From contig NZ_CP068760.1 in assembly GCF_016775705.1 (NCBI RefSeq), positions 1,736,001 to 1,800,000 of the forward strand: a stretch of DNA of 64,000 bases, given 5' to 3'. The stretch's first letter is position 1. Every line of letters begins with the position of its first letter. This stretch comes from Chryseobacterium cucumeris. GTDB taxonomy: Bacteria; Bacteroidota; Bacteroidia; Flavobacteriales; Weeksellaceae. Both the position numbers and the translations under genes were made by a program. The notes beneath the pieces were generated by a model. It saw only the letters and a program-made list of their open reading frames with translations. It searched no databases and was not told where the DNA came from. Shown in pieces: positions 33,047 to 41,866 of this stretch.

Positions 33047-34030
33047 ATGACAGTACGGCTATATGATGAAAACTTTGGAAACATGCTTATGGAGCGGGAT
33101 TATCCTTCCTCTTATTTCTTAGATGATGGAGGCATCCAGGAATCCATTACCCAGCTGACTCCTCCTTATGGAAATGGTTTTTATCACGAAATAAGCTTTA
33201 CCCATGTCCACATCAGTTTTGGGAATATTGTATTGAATAAACCGCTTCAATTGTACCTTGAGAGTGATTTTGATTCGGTAGAAATGCATTTTACCCTGAA
33301 AGGAAAAAGCAAAGCCATTTCGGGTAACTTTCAAAAAACAATAGTGTTTGATAACTACCAGCACAATATTATTTATGCCCATCATATGGAAGGCAGGATG
33401 GAATTCGAAGGTCCGGAAATGTATGTATTCGAAATCAATCTTGCTCCTGAGTTCTTTAAAAAATTTCTACCTGAGTATTCAGGACTGTTTGAAATATTCA
33501 GAAATTCGATTGATAAGCAGAATTCATCGCTCATACAGGCCGGGCATAACCGCATTACCCATGATATGTATCAGATTCTGAACGACATCATTCTCTGCAA
33601 CAGAAAAGGGACTTTCAAACGAATTTATCTTGAAGCTAAAGTAAATGAACTTCTTCTGTTGCAGCTTGAACAGTTTGTTGACAGTGAATCCTCATCTTCT
33701 TCTCTCCAGAAAAAAGATATAGAGAAAATGTACGCTGTGAGGGATTATATTGTAAAGAACCTGAATGCAGATAGTTCCCTGAATGATCTTGCCCATCTGG
33801 TAGGAACCAACGAATTTACTTTAAAGAAAGGATTCAAAGAGCTCTTCGGGACTACCGTTTTCGGATTCTGGAATGATCTCAAAATGGAGCAGGCCAAAAA
33901 AATGCTTCTCGACAGCGACCTGAATATCAGTGAAATTTCTGACCATATCGGCTATAAAAATCCGAGACATTTTTCATCAGCATTTAAACGAAAATTCAAT
34001 ATCCTGCCAAGCCAGCTCAGAAGCAGATAG
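33047..34030 (+). CDS. AraC-family regulator, PchR-like
   Basis: The 327-aa protein has a C-terminal AraC domain (SSLNDLAHLVGTNEFTLKKG, FKELFGTTVFGFWND, LNISEISDHIGYKNPRHFSS, ending KFNILPSQLRS). The N-terminal 220 residues resemble the PchR type (VEMHFTLKGKSKA, IIYAHHMEGRMEFEG, YVFEINLAPEFFKKFL), which in pseudomonads senses siderophore. It is on the plus strand upstream of a TonB receptor/DUF4249 operon, which could be its target. Iron or siderophore control is a family-based guess. Confidence 0.88.
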   Translation: MTVRLYDENFGNMLMERDYPSSYFLDDGGIQESITQLTPPYGNGFYHEISFTHVHISFGNIVLNKPLQLYLESDFDSVEMHFTLKGKSKAISGNFQKTIVFDNYQHNIIYAHHMEGRMEFEGPEMYVFEINLAPEFFKKFLPEYSGLFEIFRNSIDKQNSSLIQAGHNRITHDMYQILNDIILCNRKGTFKRIYLEAKVNELLLLQLEQFVDSESSSSSLQKKDIEKMYAVRDYIVKNLNADSSLNDLAHLVGTNEFTLKKGFKELFGTTVFGFWNDLKMEQAKKMLLDSDLNISEISDHIGYKNPRHFSSAFKRKFNILPSQLRSR

Positions 34031-34255
34031 CATCGTGCAGTTTTATAAAAGCTCATTTGTGTCTTTTTTAATACCGTATAATAATAAAAATTAAATAACG
34101 GTCGTTAATAATTTGTTTTTCAATAAAATCTACCAAAAAACAACAATAAATTAATATCCAATGCATAATACTGCTTTTTATCTGACAGTCCTCTTTTATC
34201 CTTGCCATTATCATTTCCGGAAGTCTGCTTTTCCCATGGATTTATTTCATAATTA

Positions 34256-34275
34256 ATTTGTTACCTGTAACAAAT
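34256..34275. promoter_or_regulatory. 9-2-9 palindrome upstream of the TonB receptor operon
   Basis: ATTTGTTAC-CT-GTAACAAAT is a perfect inverted repeat 79 bp upstream of the ATG at 34354. The rest of the 323-bp gap (34031-34353) is AT-rich and shows no gene or clear terminator. A dimeric regulator site is likely, but its owner is unknown. Confidence 0.5.
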
Positions 34276-34353
34276 CCCCTATTCATCCAACTCATTGAAC
34301 ATCATCAAAACATTAACTCATAGACAAGAGATCTACTACTTTAAAATAAACTA

Positions 34354-36684
34354 ATGCAAACATCCTTTCTAAAAATTACCGCTGCCACCGCTGCGCTCTG
34401 CTTCAGTACACTGGCAATGGCCCAACAAACGTATTCCGTAAGTGGAACCGTGAAAGACAAAAAAAACGGGGAATTGCTCATCGGAGTCTCTGTAAAAGTA
34501 AGCGAAGATCCCACCATCAATGTTGTTGCCAACGAATATGGATTTTATTCCCTTTCATTACCCGAAGGAAATTATACCCTGGTTATTTCCTACCCGGGAT
34601 ATCAGGATTTTGAGCAGAAGATCAATGTAGATCAGAATATAAAACTCGATCTTCCGCTGCTTCCATCAGAATCTGTAGAAAAAGCCATTGATGAGGTGGT
34701 GATAACGGGTATCAAAAAGGATAAAAACCTGACCTCAGCTCAAATGGGAGCAGAAACGTTAAGTATTAAAAATATAGAGAAACTTCCTGTACTTTTTGGT
34801 GAAAAAGATGTCATGAAAACCATACAGCTTTTACCCGGGATCAAAAGTAACGGTGAAGGAAGCAGCGGGTTCAGTGTAAGAGGAGGTGCTACCGACCAAA
34901 ACCTGATCCTGCTGGATGAAGCTCCTGTTTATAATGCCTCTCACCTTCTTGGTTTTTTCAGTACATTCAACAGTGACGCCCTGAAAGATGCCAGCATTAT
35001 CAAAGGAAACAGCCCCGCACAATACGGAGGACGTCTTTCTTCTGTATTGGATGTTAAAATGAAGGACGGAAACAACAAAGATTATAACGTTAACGGAGGA
35101 ATCGGACTTATCAGCAGCAGGCTGAGTGTGGAAGGGCCTATTCAAAAGGAAAAATCATCATTCATTGTTTCGGGAAGAAGAACGTATGCGGATCTTTTTC
35201 TTAAAGCCAATAAAGATTATAAAGACAACAAATTATATTTTTACGATCTGAATCTGAAAGCCAATTATCAGATCAACGAAAATAACCGTATTTACCTGTC
35301 CGGGTATTTTGGAAGAGATGTTCTGGGATTGGGAGATACTTTCAATACAGACTGGGGAAATACGACGGCCACTTTGAGATGGAACAGCATCATCAGCAGT
35401 AAGCTATTCTCCAATACTTCATTTATTTACAGTAATTATGACTATAAGATCAGTCTGAAAAATGATGATACGGTATTTGATTTAAATTCAAAAATCCGTG
35501 ACTGGAATCTTAAGCAGGATTTTACCTGGTTTGCCGGAAATAAGCATTCTGTACGTTTCGGTCTGCAGTCTATTTATCATACCCTTACTCCGAGCAGTGC
35601 TTCCGGTACCACCGTGAGCAGTTTTGCCAGAAATCCGAGATACTCGTGGGAAAATGCCGTTTACATTAATGATGATTATAAAGCAACGGAAAAACTGACC
35701 ATCAATTATGGAGCAAGGCTTTCCATGTTCAGTGTACTGGGAGGTGACACATTCAATACTTATGAGAATGGCGTACTAACCGACAGTAAATTTTTAGAGA
35801 AAGGAAAATTCGGGAAGACCTATGTGAATATTGAACCGCGTATCAGCGCCAACTACCGCATCAACGAAGTGAGCAGTGTAAAAGCAGGTTATTCCAGGAA
35901 CACTCAGAATCTTCACCTCTTAAGCAACAGCAACAGTGGAAATCCTACCGATCAGTGGATAGGAAGCAGCTATACGGTAAAACCGGAAATTGCAGATCAG
36001 ATCAGTTTAGGATACAGCAGAAACTTCAACAACAATAATTACGAATTGAACGCTGAGGTCTATTATAAAGACATGAAAAACCAGATCGATTTCAAAAATG
36101 GTGCTCAGATTGGTTTTGACACAGGAGCTGATGTAGAAAGCGAGTTGCTGTTCGGAAAAGGAAGAGCCTACGGTCTGGAACTTATCGCCAAAAAGAAGAG
36201 CGGAAAACTGACAGGATGGATCTCCTATACCCTTTCTAAAACAGAAAGAAAGATCAACGGAATCAATAATAATGAATGGTATAACGCCAGAATGGATAAA
36301 ACCCACGATTTATCCGTCGTTGCAACGTATCAGCTTAATCCGAAATGGAGTTTTTCAGGATTATTTGTATACAGTACCGGAAATGCAGTTACCTTCCCTA
36401 CCGGAAAATATGAGCTGAACGGACAAACAGTCTTCCAGTACAGCAACAGAAATGCTGACAGAATGCCTGCATACCACAGAATGGATCTGAGCGCTACTTA
36501 CGAACCAAGTTCCAATAAGCGGTTCCGCGGTTCATGGACCTTTGGTATTTACAACCTGTACGGCAGAGAAAATGCTTATACCATCAATTTTGAAGACAAT
36601 CCTGACCGCCCGGGAACAACACGTGCCATGCAGACCTCTTTATTCCGATGGGTCCCTAATATCACTTATAATTTCAAATTCTAA
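34354..36684 (+). CDS. TonB-dependent receptor with N-terminal carboxypeptidase-like domain
   Basis: The 776-aa outer-membrane protein has a signal peptide (to about AMAQQ, residues 1-24), a CarboxypepD_reg-like beta-sandwich (about 25-110, VSGTVKDKKNGELLIGVSV), a plug domain with SGFSVRGGATDQNLILLDEAPV and GNSPAQYGGRLSSVLDVKM, then a beta-barrel ending in a terminal Phe (NITYNFKF). The receptor takes up a large substrate using TonB/ExbBD. It is followed after 3 bp by a DUF4249 lipoprotein, a common Bacteroidota pair. The substrate cannot be told from sequence. Confidence 0.95.
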   Translation: MQTSFLKITAATAALCFSTLAMAQQTYSVSGTVKDKKNGELLIGVSVKVSEDPTINVVANEYGFYSLSLPEGNYTLVISYPGYQDFEQKINVDQNIKLDLPLLPSESVEKAIDEVVITGIKKDKNLTSAQMGAETLSIKNIEKLPVLFGEKDVMKTIQLLPGIKSNGEGSSGFSVRGGATDQNLILLDEAPVYNASHLLGFFSTFNSDALKDASIIKGNSPAQYGGRLSSVLDVKMKDGNNKDYNVNGGIGLISSRLSVEGPIQKEKSSFIVSGRRTYADLFLKANKDYKDNKLYFYDLNLKANYQINENNRIYLSGYFGRDVLGLGDTFNTDWGNTTATLRWNSIISSKLFSNTSFIYSNYDYKISLKNDDTVFDLNSKIRDWNLKQDFTWFAGNKHSVRFGLQSIYHTLTPSSASGTTVSSFARNPRYSWENAVYINDDYKATEKLTINYGARLSMFSVLGGDTFNTYENGVLTDSKFLEKGKFGKTYVNIEPRISANYRINEVSSVKAGYSRNTQNLHLLSNSNSGNPTDQWIGSSYTVKPEIADQISLGYSRNFNNNNYELNAEVYYKDMKNQIDFKNGAQIGFDTGADVESELLFGKGRAYGLELIAKKKSGKLTGWISYTLSKTERKINGINNNEWYNARMDKTHDLSVVATYQLNPKWSFSGLFVYSTGNAVTFPTGKYELNGQTVFQYSNRNADRMPAYHRMDLSATYEPSSNKRFRGSWTFGIYNLYGRENAYTINFEDNPDRPGTTRAMQTSLFRWVPNITYNFKF

Positions 36685-36687
36685 CTC

Positions 36688-37503
36688 ATGAAAAATACTT
36701 TTTATATCATAGTTTCCCTCTTTGCATTAACCTCCTGTGAAAAGGAAATTAACCTGGATCTGAACGATCAGAGCGGGAATATTGTTATTGAAGGCAATGT
36801 AACCAATCAATCAGGGCCTTATACTGTAAAAATCACAAAGTCCGTTGGATTTTCAGAACCTAATCAGTATCCGGCAGTAACCGGAGCCCAGGTGGTTTTA
36901 AGCGATGATACAGGCCAGACTGAAACGCTTCACTATACAGGAAACGGAATGTATCAGACCACTACTTTTGTAGGTACGCCCGGAAAAACGTATACATTAA
37001 AAATACAGGCAGAAGGAAAACAATATACAGCTCAGAGTACAATGCCTGAGGTAGTATATTTTGACGGACTGCAACAGAGTTCTTTTAAATTTGGTGATAA
37101 GACCACCTACACTCTTTTACCACTCTTTACAGACCCGATGCCACTAGGAAACCGTTATCTTTTTAGTTTTACGATTAATGATTTGCCTAAAAAATACATG
37201 AATACTTTTTCAGACAATGTCAATAACGGCTTACCGAACCAACAGCCTCTGATTCTTCCCAATGACGATAACAAGGGCCGCGACCATGAAGTAGTGCCGG
37301 GAGACAAAATCCATGTGGAAATGCAGTCTATCGACACCAATGTGTTCACTTATTACAGTGCATTGCTTCAGATTTCGGGCGGCAACGGCGGAACTGCTAC
37401 TCCAGCTAATCCTCCGAGTAATATCAGCAACGGAGCATTAGGCTATTTTTCAGCCCACACAACAGATACGGAAACTTTTGTGATCCAGCCTGTAACGCCA
37501 TAA
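36688..37503 (+). CDS. DUF4249-family lipoprotein (partner of TonB receptor)
   Basis: The 271-aa protein starts with a lipoprotein signal (IIVSLFALTSC) and then the DUF4249 opening KEINLDLNDQSGNIVIEGNV. Beta-rich repeats follow (GAQVVLSDDTGQTETLHYTG, YTLKIQAEGKQYTAQSTMP) and a C-terminal GALGYFSAHT segment. It is a likely surface-exposed lipoprotein working with the upstream receptor, as SusD-like lipoproteins do. It lies 3 bp after the receptor and ends before a terminator. Its exact binding role is unknown. Confidence 0.9.
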   Translation: MKNTFYIIVSLFALTSCEKEINLDLNDQSGNIVIEGNVTNQSGPYTVKITKSVGFSEPNQYPAVTGAQVVLSDDTGQTETLHYTGNGMYQTTTFVGTPGKTYTLKIQAEGKQYTAQSTMPEVVYFDGLQQSSFKFGDKTTYTLLPLFTDPMPLGNRYLFSFTINDLPKKYMNTFSDNVNNGLPNQQPLILPNDDNKGRDHEVVPGDKIHVEMQSIDTNVFTYYSALLQISGGNGGTATPANPPSNISNGALGYFSAHTTDTETFVIQPVTP

Positions 37504-37510
37504 ATTTAAA

Positions 37511-37546
37511 AAGGATATTCCCAACAACGGAATATCCTTCTTTTAT
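37511..37546 (+). terminator. Intrinsic terminator of TonB/DUF4249 operon
   Basis: Arms AAGGATATTCC and GGAATATCCTT (37511-37521, 37529-37539) are followed by CTTTTATT. The A-rich left side may also serve the convergent DUF1275 gene. Confidence 0.8.
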
Positions 37547-37552
37547 TGTATT

Positions 37553-38278
37553 CTATCTGAATTTCCTTTTTAAAGCGTAATACCGGTACAGGAACTTATC
37601 ATACCTGATTACGCCAAAGAGCAATCCCGCAGTTACAAGCAGCGTTTTAAGCTGAATCATGCTGTACACAAAACCGCCAATCATACATCCTGCAAAAAAG
37701 CAGGCGATAATCACCAGTTTCAGGGCGATATTTTTTTTAAGCTGCCTCTTTTCGTTTTCCCTTTCCTTAAAAAAAAGTTTTGAAAGCTCTATTCCCAGAT
37801 CAGTAAATAACCCCGTAAGATGAGTAGTTCTTACCACAGATTGTGATACTCTTGTTACCAGTGAGTTCTGAACCCCCATTGCAAAAAGCAAAAGCCCGGC
37901 AATTGCATAATGAGATATTGAGATTTTCAATGTTTGGTCACCTGTTATTCCCACAAAACCTAAAATCAGAATTTCGGTGATCAAAGGAATGAGATGCGGA
38001 CGGAACATTTTGTGTCCGGACGAAAACTCAACCATAAAACTGGATGAAAATGCTCCTCCCAGAAAACATATAATAAAGATAAAATAAGTGAGTGCCTTGT
38101 TGTAATGATCGATAAGAATTTCTTCAGAAAAGAAGGCAAAATGTCCGGTTATATTCGTAGTAAGCACTTTCACAGATAAAACACCTGCAATATTCACTAT
38201 CCCTGCAACAAATGAAAGTACTGATGCAAGCTTAAGATTGTGAAAATAGGTTCTGTTTTTCCCTCTGTGTCTGAACAT
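37553..38278 (-). CDS. DUF1275 (YoaK-like) membrane protein
   Basis: The 241-aa protein has about six hydrophobic helices. The YoaK/DUF1275 signature is visible: LASVLSFVAGIVNIAGVLSVKV, TTNITGHFAFFSEE, a middle SSSFMVEFSSGHK and FAMGVQNSLVTRVSQSVVRTTHLTG. Its function is unknown; some members are annotated as membrane transporters. It stands alone, convergent with the TonB operon and divergent from the Crp/Fnr gene at 38644, separated from it by 365 bp. Confidence 0.88.
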   Translation of the reverse strand: MFRHRGKNRTYFHNLKLASVLSFVAGIVNIAGVLSVKVLTTNITGHFAFFSEEILIDHYNKALTYFIFIICFLGGAFSSSFMVEFSSGHKMFRPHLIPLITEILILGFVGITGDQTLKISISHYAIAGLLLFAMGVQNSLVTRVSQSVVRTTHLTGLFTDLGIELSKLFFKERENEKRQLKKNIALKLVIIACFFAGCMIGGFVYSMIQLKTLLVTAGLLFGVIRYDKFLYRYYALKRKFR

Positions 38279-38529
38279 TTTAAATTTCTATAGGGGCTTC
38301 TCCTTCAGGAAAAGAACAACCGGATAAAATAAATAAGTAAAAAAAATAATTAGAAATGTCAGCGTCAAACTGTGAAAAACATGTCCGCTTAAATATTTAT
38401 CCAGTGTTCTTTATAGGTCTACTATTTCCCCTTTAACGTAAAATCCTATTTTTTAGTAATAAATAATGATTCTGAAAAGGCTTCAAGGCCTCTGTGAGAT
38501 CTTCTTTTTCTTATTTCAGAATCAATTTC

Positions 38530-38549
38530 ATTACTTTTGTAAAAGTAAT
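38530..38549. promoter_or_regulatory. 20-bp palindrome containing a -7 box
   Basis: ATTACTTTTGTAAAAGTAAT has perfect 9-bp arms around a 2-nt centre. Inside it TACTTTTG (38532-38539) matches TAnnTTTG. It lies 95 bp upstream of the Crp/Fnr ATG at 38644. The rest of the gap 38279-38643 holds no gene or other clear element. Confidence 0.5.
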
Positions 38550-38643
38550 TCGTTCAGGAAAAAAATCTTGTGATTTAGATCGGTTTAAAATGTGATTTAA
38601 GTTAAAAACTGAACGTACACCCAATATCCTGTATAGAAAAATT

Positions 38644-39330
38644 ATGATCTCAAAATTTATTTTTAACAATCAGTATCTTTTTGATGAACTCCCTGAGTAT
38701 GATAAAAATCTTCTTACAGGAGCTATGAAAACCAGGAACTATCGTAAAAATGAACCCATATTTACTGACGGAACGAAACCCAATGGCGTTTACTACCTGA
38801 ACGAAGGTAAAATAAAGAAATACAAGGTTGATAATGACGGAAGGGAGCAGATTATTTACATTTACAGTTCCGGTGAATTTTTCGGATATTCTGCTATTCT
38901 GAGCAATGAATCTTACGGAGATACGACCTCAACCCTTGAAAATTCTGTGATCTCATTTATTTCAAAAGACAGTTTTCTGGATATTCTGAGTCAGTCATCA
39001 GTGCTTTCGAGGCTGCTGCTGAAATCTTTAAGCCATGAATTCAGCGTAATGGCGAACCTTATTGCAGTTTTATCCCACCGTACAGTCCGTGAAAGAGCTG
39101 CTCTCAGTTTACTGATTCTTCATGATAAGTATACATCAAATGACACACCTGACCATGAAGTATTCATTACCCTTTCCCGTGTGGATCTTGCCAATATGGT
39201 GGGAACAGCAAGAGAAACCTTAGCCCGTATCATCAATGATTTCAAGCAGGAAAAACTGATCAGATCTGAAGGACGGAAAATACAAATTACTGATATTAAG
39301 CGATTAATTCATATCGCTAATTTTTATTAA
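38644..39330 (+). CDS. Crp/Fnr family regulator
   Basis: The 228-aa protein has an N-terminal effector domain (NYRKNEPIFTDGTKPNGVYYLNEGKIKK, QIIYIYSSGEFFGYSAIL) and a full winged helix (LSRVDLANMVGTARETLARIIND, FKQEKLIRSEGRKIQI). Unlike the 187-aa protein at 30.2 kb it has the complete wing. No cysteine cluster is present. A VOC-family gene follows 98 bp later on the same strand. The signal and targets are unknown. Confidence 0.93.
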   Translation: MISKFIFNNQYLFDELPEYDKNLLTGAMKTRNYRKNEPIFTDGTKPNGVYYLNEGKIKKYKVDNDGREQIIYIYSSGEFFGYSAILSNESYGDTTSTLENSVISFISKDSFLDILSQSSVLSRLLLKSLSHEFSVMANLIAVLSHRTVRERAALSLLILHDKYTSNDTPDHEVFITLSRVDLANMVGTARETLARIINDFKQEKLIRSEGRKIQITDIKRLIHIANFY

Positions 39331-39389
39331 TCATATTTGAGATTAAAGAGCTCGATTTCTACTGACAAGCTGTTGTCATAAACACCTGT

Positions 39390-39418
39390 TACCTTTGTTT
39401 AAAATTAGTTTAAACAAA
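39390..39418 (+). promoter_or_regulatory. -7 box overlapped by a 10-5-10 palindrome (VOC gene)
   Basis: TACCTTTG (39390-39397) matches TAnnTTTG. TTTGTTTAAA (39394-39403) and TTTAAACAAA (39409-39418) are perfect inverted arms, starting inside the box and ending 10 bp before the ATG at 39429. A repressor site is the simple reading. Confidence 0.55.
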
Positions 39419-39428
39419 TAGTATCCTT

Positions 39429-39824
39429 ATGAAACTTACCTCATTAAGAATGATCAGCAAAGACATCAAAGCAACAGTAGCATTTTATGAACAGATTACC
39501 GGATTTTCTGCCACATGGTATACAGAAGATTTTGCAGAACTCTCTACTGATTCTATCACAATTGCTATCGGAAGTACCCGGACCATGCAAATGTTCTCAG
39601 AAGATCTTACAGATTTCGCAGGAACAAAATCAACTATTATTGAATTTATGGTTAAAAATGTTGACGAAGAATACGAAAGGATTAAAAGTATGACTTCCCG
39701 AATTATTCAGGAGCCGACAACGATGCCATGGGGAAACAGATCTTTCCTGTTCTGTGATCCGGATGGCAATATGATTAACTTTTTTACTCCGGTAAGTGAA
39801 GAGGCTGTGAAGAAATTCGGCTAA
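39429..39824 (+). CDS. VOC (glyoxalase/bleomycin-resistance) family protein
   Basis: The 131-aa protein has the VOC betaalphabetabetabeta pattern: TSLRMISKDIKATVAFYEQITGF at the N terminus, IIEFMVKNVDEEYERIK, and EPTTMPWGNRSFLFCDPDGNMINFF at the C terminus. The last motif carries the usual second-half metal Glu position, but here N-x-x-N replaces it, so metal binding is uncertain. Members range from glyoxalases to drug-binding proteins. The function is not assigned. A palindrome covers its promoter and a terminator follows. Confidence 0.88.
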   Translation: MKLTSLRMISKDIKATVAFYEQITGFSATWYTEDFAELSTDSITIAIGSTRTMQMFSEDLTDFAGTKSTIIEFMVKNVDEEYERIKSMTSRIIQEPTTMPWGNRSFLFCDPDGNMINFFTPVSEEAVKKFG

Positions 39825-39841
39825 ATCCTGATATCAATAAA

Positions 39842-39873
39842 AAAAGACTCGCTGTTCATCAGCGGGTCTTCTT
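39842..39873. terminator. Bidirectional terminator
   Basis: Arms AAGACTCGCTG and CAGCGGGTCTT pair with one G-U and lie between the VOC gene and the convergent hydrolase gene, with A and T runs on either side. Confidence 0.75.
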
Positions 39874-39896
39874 GTTATAATTTTTTAAGAACATAT

Positions 39897-40844
39897 TTAT
39901 TTTCCAAGGAATTCTGTAGCTTTCGCAACAAATGTATCGTGATATTGATAAAAAGAAGCGTGTCCTGAATCCGGGAAGATCACCAGTTCTGCATGGTCTA
40001 AATGCTGAGCCATATTTTTTGCATTCTGAACAGATACCGGAAGATCATTTTCACCATGCACAATCAGTACGGGATTTTTAATCTTCTCTATTTCTGTAAG
40101 CGCATCAGCATCAGGCTGAGCCCAGCTCAATACTGCAGTAAACTGAGCACCGGAGGCAGCATCACTTAACGGAAGATCTCTGTCCGTCGTACGAAGCTGA
40201 ACTCTTGCAAAAGAAGCTTTTCCTTCCGCAATACTCTGAGCAGATTCTGTAAAACCAAATTTCAGGTATGAAGCTTCAGGACTTAAGCCAGCGGTTCCGG
40301 CAATAATATTGGGAAGATTAGACAAGCCTATAGCTCCCTGAGGGCCTGTACCTGTTAAAATCACTTTATTAATCAGTGACGGATTGGTAAGCACTATTCG
40401 CTGTGCGACGAATCCTCCCATAGAAAATCCCATGATATTCACTTTGGTCAGGTTCAAAGCCTTAATAAAGTCTACCGCATCGTCGGCCATCGCCTGAACC
40501 GTGTTGGGAGTGGTTCCTTTGGAGGAAGAGACTCCTTTGTTATCAAATATAATGACTTTGTAGTTTTTAGCCAGTCCATCCGTCACTGCAGGATCCCAGT
40601 CATCCATTGAGCCGCCTAATCCCGGAAGGAGAACCAAAGGAATCCCGTCTTCTTTTCCTAAAACACGGTATGCGATGGCATTTCCTTTAACGGTTATGAA
40701 TTGGGTTTTGGCAGTCTGGTGGTTTCTGTTTTGTATCTCCTGCGTCGTGGGAGGTTCATTTTCTTCAGTACAGGAAACTGTTACTACAGTAAAAAGAGTT
40801 AAACATAATAAGCTTAAGGCTGAGATTTTTCTGATTGTTTTCAT
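39897..40844 (-). CDS. Alpha/beta-hydrolase lipoprotein
   Basis: The 315-aa protein has a lipoprotein signal with lipobox VTVSC near residues 22-25. The alpha/beta-hydrolase core follows: LVLLPGLGGSMDDWDP, VIIFDNKGVSSS, the nucleophile elbow NIMGFSMGGFVAQ, the Asp strand VLIVHGENDLPV and the catalytic His in PDSGHASFYQ. The DNKG/oxyanion region looks like the haloperoxidase/esterase group. It is anchored in the cell envelope. The substrate is unknown. Its -7 box TATGTTTG lies about 29 bp upstream (minus strand 40880-40873). Confidence 0.92.
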   Translation of the reverse strand: MKTIRKISALSLLCLTLFTVVTVSCTEENEPPTTQEIQNRNHQTAKTQFITVKGNAIAYRVLGKEDGIPLVLLPGLGGSMDDWDPAVTDGLAKNYKVIIFDNKGVSSSKGTTPNTVQAMADDAVDFIKALNLTKVNIMGFSMGGFVAQRIVLTNPSLINKVILTGTGPQGAIGLSNLPNIIAGTAGLSPEASYLKFGFTESAQSIAEGKASFARVQLRTTDRDLPLSDAASGAQFTAVLSWAQPDADALTEIEKIKNPVLIVHGENDLPVSVQNAKNMAQHLDHAELVIFPDSGHASFYQYHDTFVAKATEFLGK

Positions 40845-40985
40845 TGTTGTTTATTTTTGTATGATTATGGTGCAAACATAAAACACAAAAACAGGCAGAA
40901 CACTCAATTTCATTATCAAGAGGACATTTTAGCAACTCAAATAGACATTTTAAAAGGTGAAATAAAATTTCTCCAAAAAATTATT

Positions 40986-41393
40986 TTACAGCTTCTGAGC
41001 CGATCTCAATGCATAAAGGGCATCCATCGCTTTTTCAGCATCTTTTCGGGCTACAAATATATGATCATGGAAGTAAGCGGCAACGACATTACAGCTGATA
41101 TTTTCCTTTTTCAGGGCATTGGCAAAAGCTGCAGTAAGCCCTACGGCTTCAAGAGAAGAGTGAATTGTAAGAGTAATCCATGAAGAAATATAGCTGTAAT
41201 TCATATTCCATTCATCTGCTACTGCTTTTTCTACCACAATGGTAACGGCTTCATTTTCCCGGAAAAAAAACAGAACCTTTTCGAGGTCCGGTATTGCAGC
41301 TAAAGTTTCAACAGTACAAAATACATATTCTCCGGTATTCAATACTGGTTCCATATTCTGAATCAGTATGGCCAAGTCTTTTTCTCCTGACAT
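40986..41393 (-). CDS. ACT-domain protein (COG3602-like)
   Basis: From the ATG at 41393 it has 135 aa; the frame from 41441 would add 16 residues without clear homology. It has an ACT-like pair: KDLAILIQNMEPVLNTGEYVFCTVE at the N terminus and WITLTIHSSLEAVGLTAAFANALKKENISCNVVAAYFHDHIFV, a small-molecule-binding fold. This matches the uncharacterised ACT-domain proteins in COG3602. A ligand such as an amino acid is likely, but no enzymatic domain is present. It stands alone downstream of a large AT-rich gap. Confidence 0.85.
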   Translation of the reverse strand: MSGEKDLAILIQNMEPVLNTGEYVFCTVETLAAIPDLEKVLFFFRENEAVTIVVEKAVADEWNMNYSYISSWITLTIHSSLEAVGLTAAFANALKKENISCNVVAAYFHDHIFVARKDAEKAMDALYALRSAQKL

Positions 41394-41866
41394 CTTTTTT
41401 GATACAAAAATAAGAGATGGAGAGCCGTATTTTTTTATCATTTGATAAAAAACACAAAAGGAGGCTGTATGCCTCCTTTTTGTGTTTGTACTGTAACCTG
41501 TTAACTGAACCTCACTATATGTGTTTGTGTTTTTTTCTGATCATTTGGCTTTTTTAAGAAGTCCGTTTAAGGTTATTCATACACTTCTTTAATTTCATCA
41601 GTGTTTTTTAATTTTTCATCATTTGTGTTTCTAATAACCACCATTTATTGAGTTATCATCATTTGTTGTTTTTGCTTGTGAAACTTAAGAAGTTAAAAAA
41701 CATTTCTCAGTTGTTTTTCATTACTTAAATTTTACACTACAAAGGAACAACATTTCCAAATAAAATTCTCTATAAATCCCATCGATACATGTCGATCGAC
41801 TTATAGATATTTATCGATGAAATATAATACTCTGACAATAAGAAGTGGAGATCACCTTAAAAAACA
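41394..41866. other. Non-coding gap with terminator, direct repeats and palindromic hairpin
   Basis: No gene is visible. It holds a hairpin with T-runs at 41449-41487 (arms GGAGGC/GCCTCC), three degenerate direct repeats TTTCATCA(TTT)GTGTTT near 41593, 41614 and 41653, and a second hairpin at 41780-41819 whose outer arms CATCGATA/TATCGATG enclose the 10-bp palindrome GTCGATCGAC (41791-41800). The rest is AT-rich. The last hairpin lies just past the LuxR-type regulator stop and may help end that operon. Confidence 0.55.
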
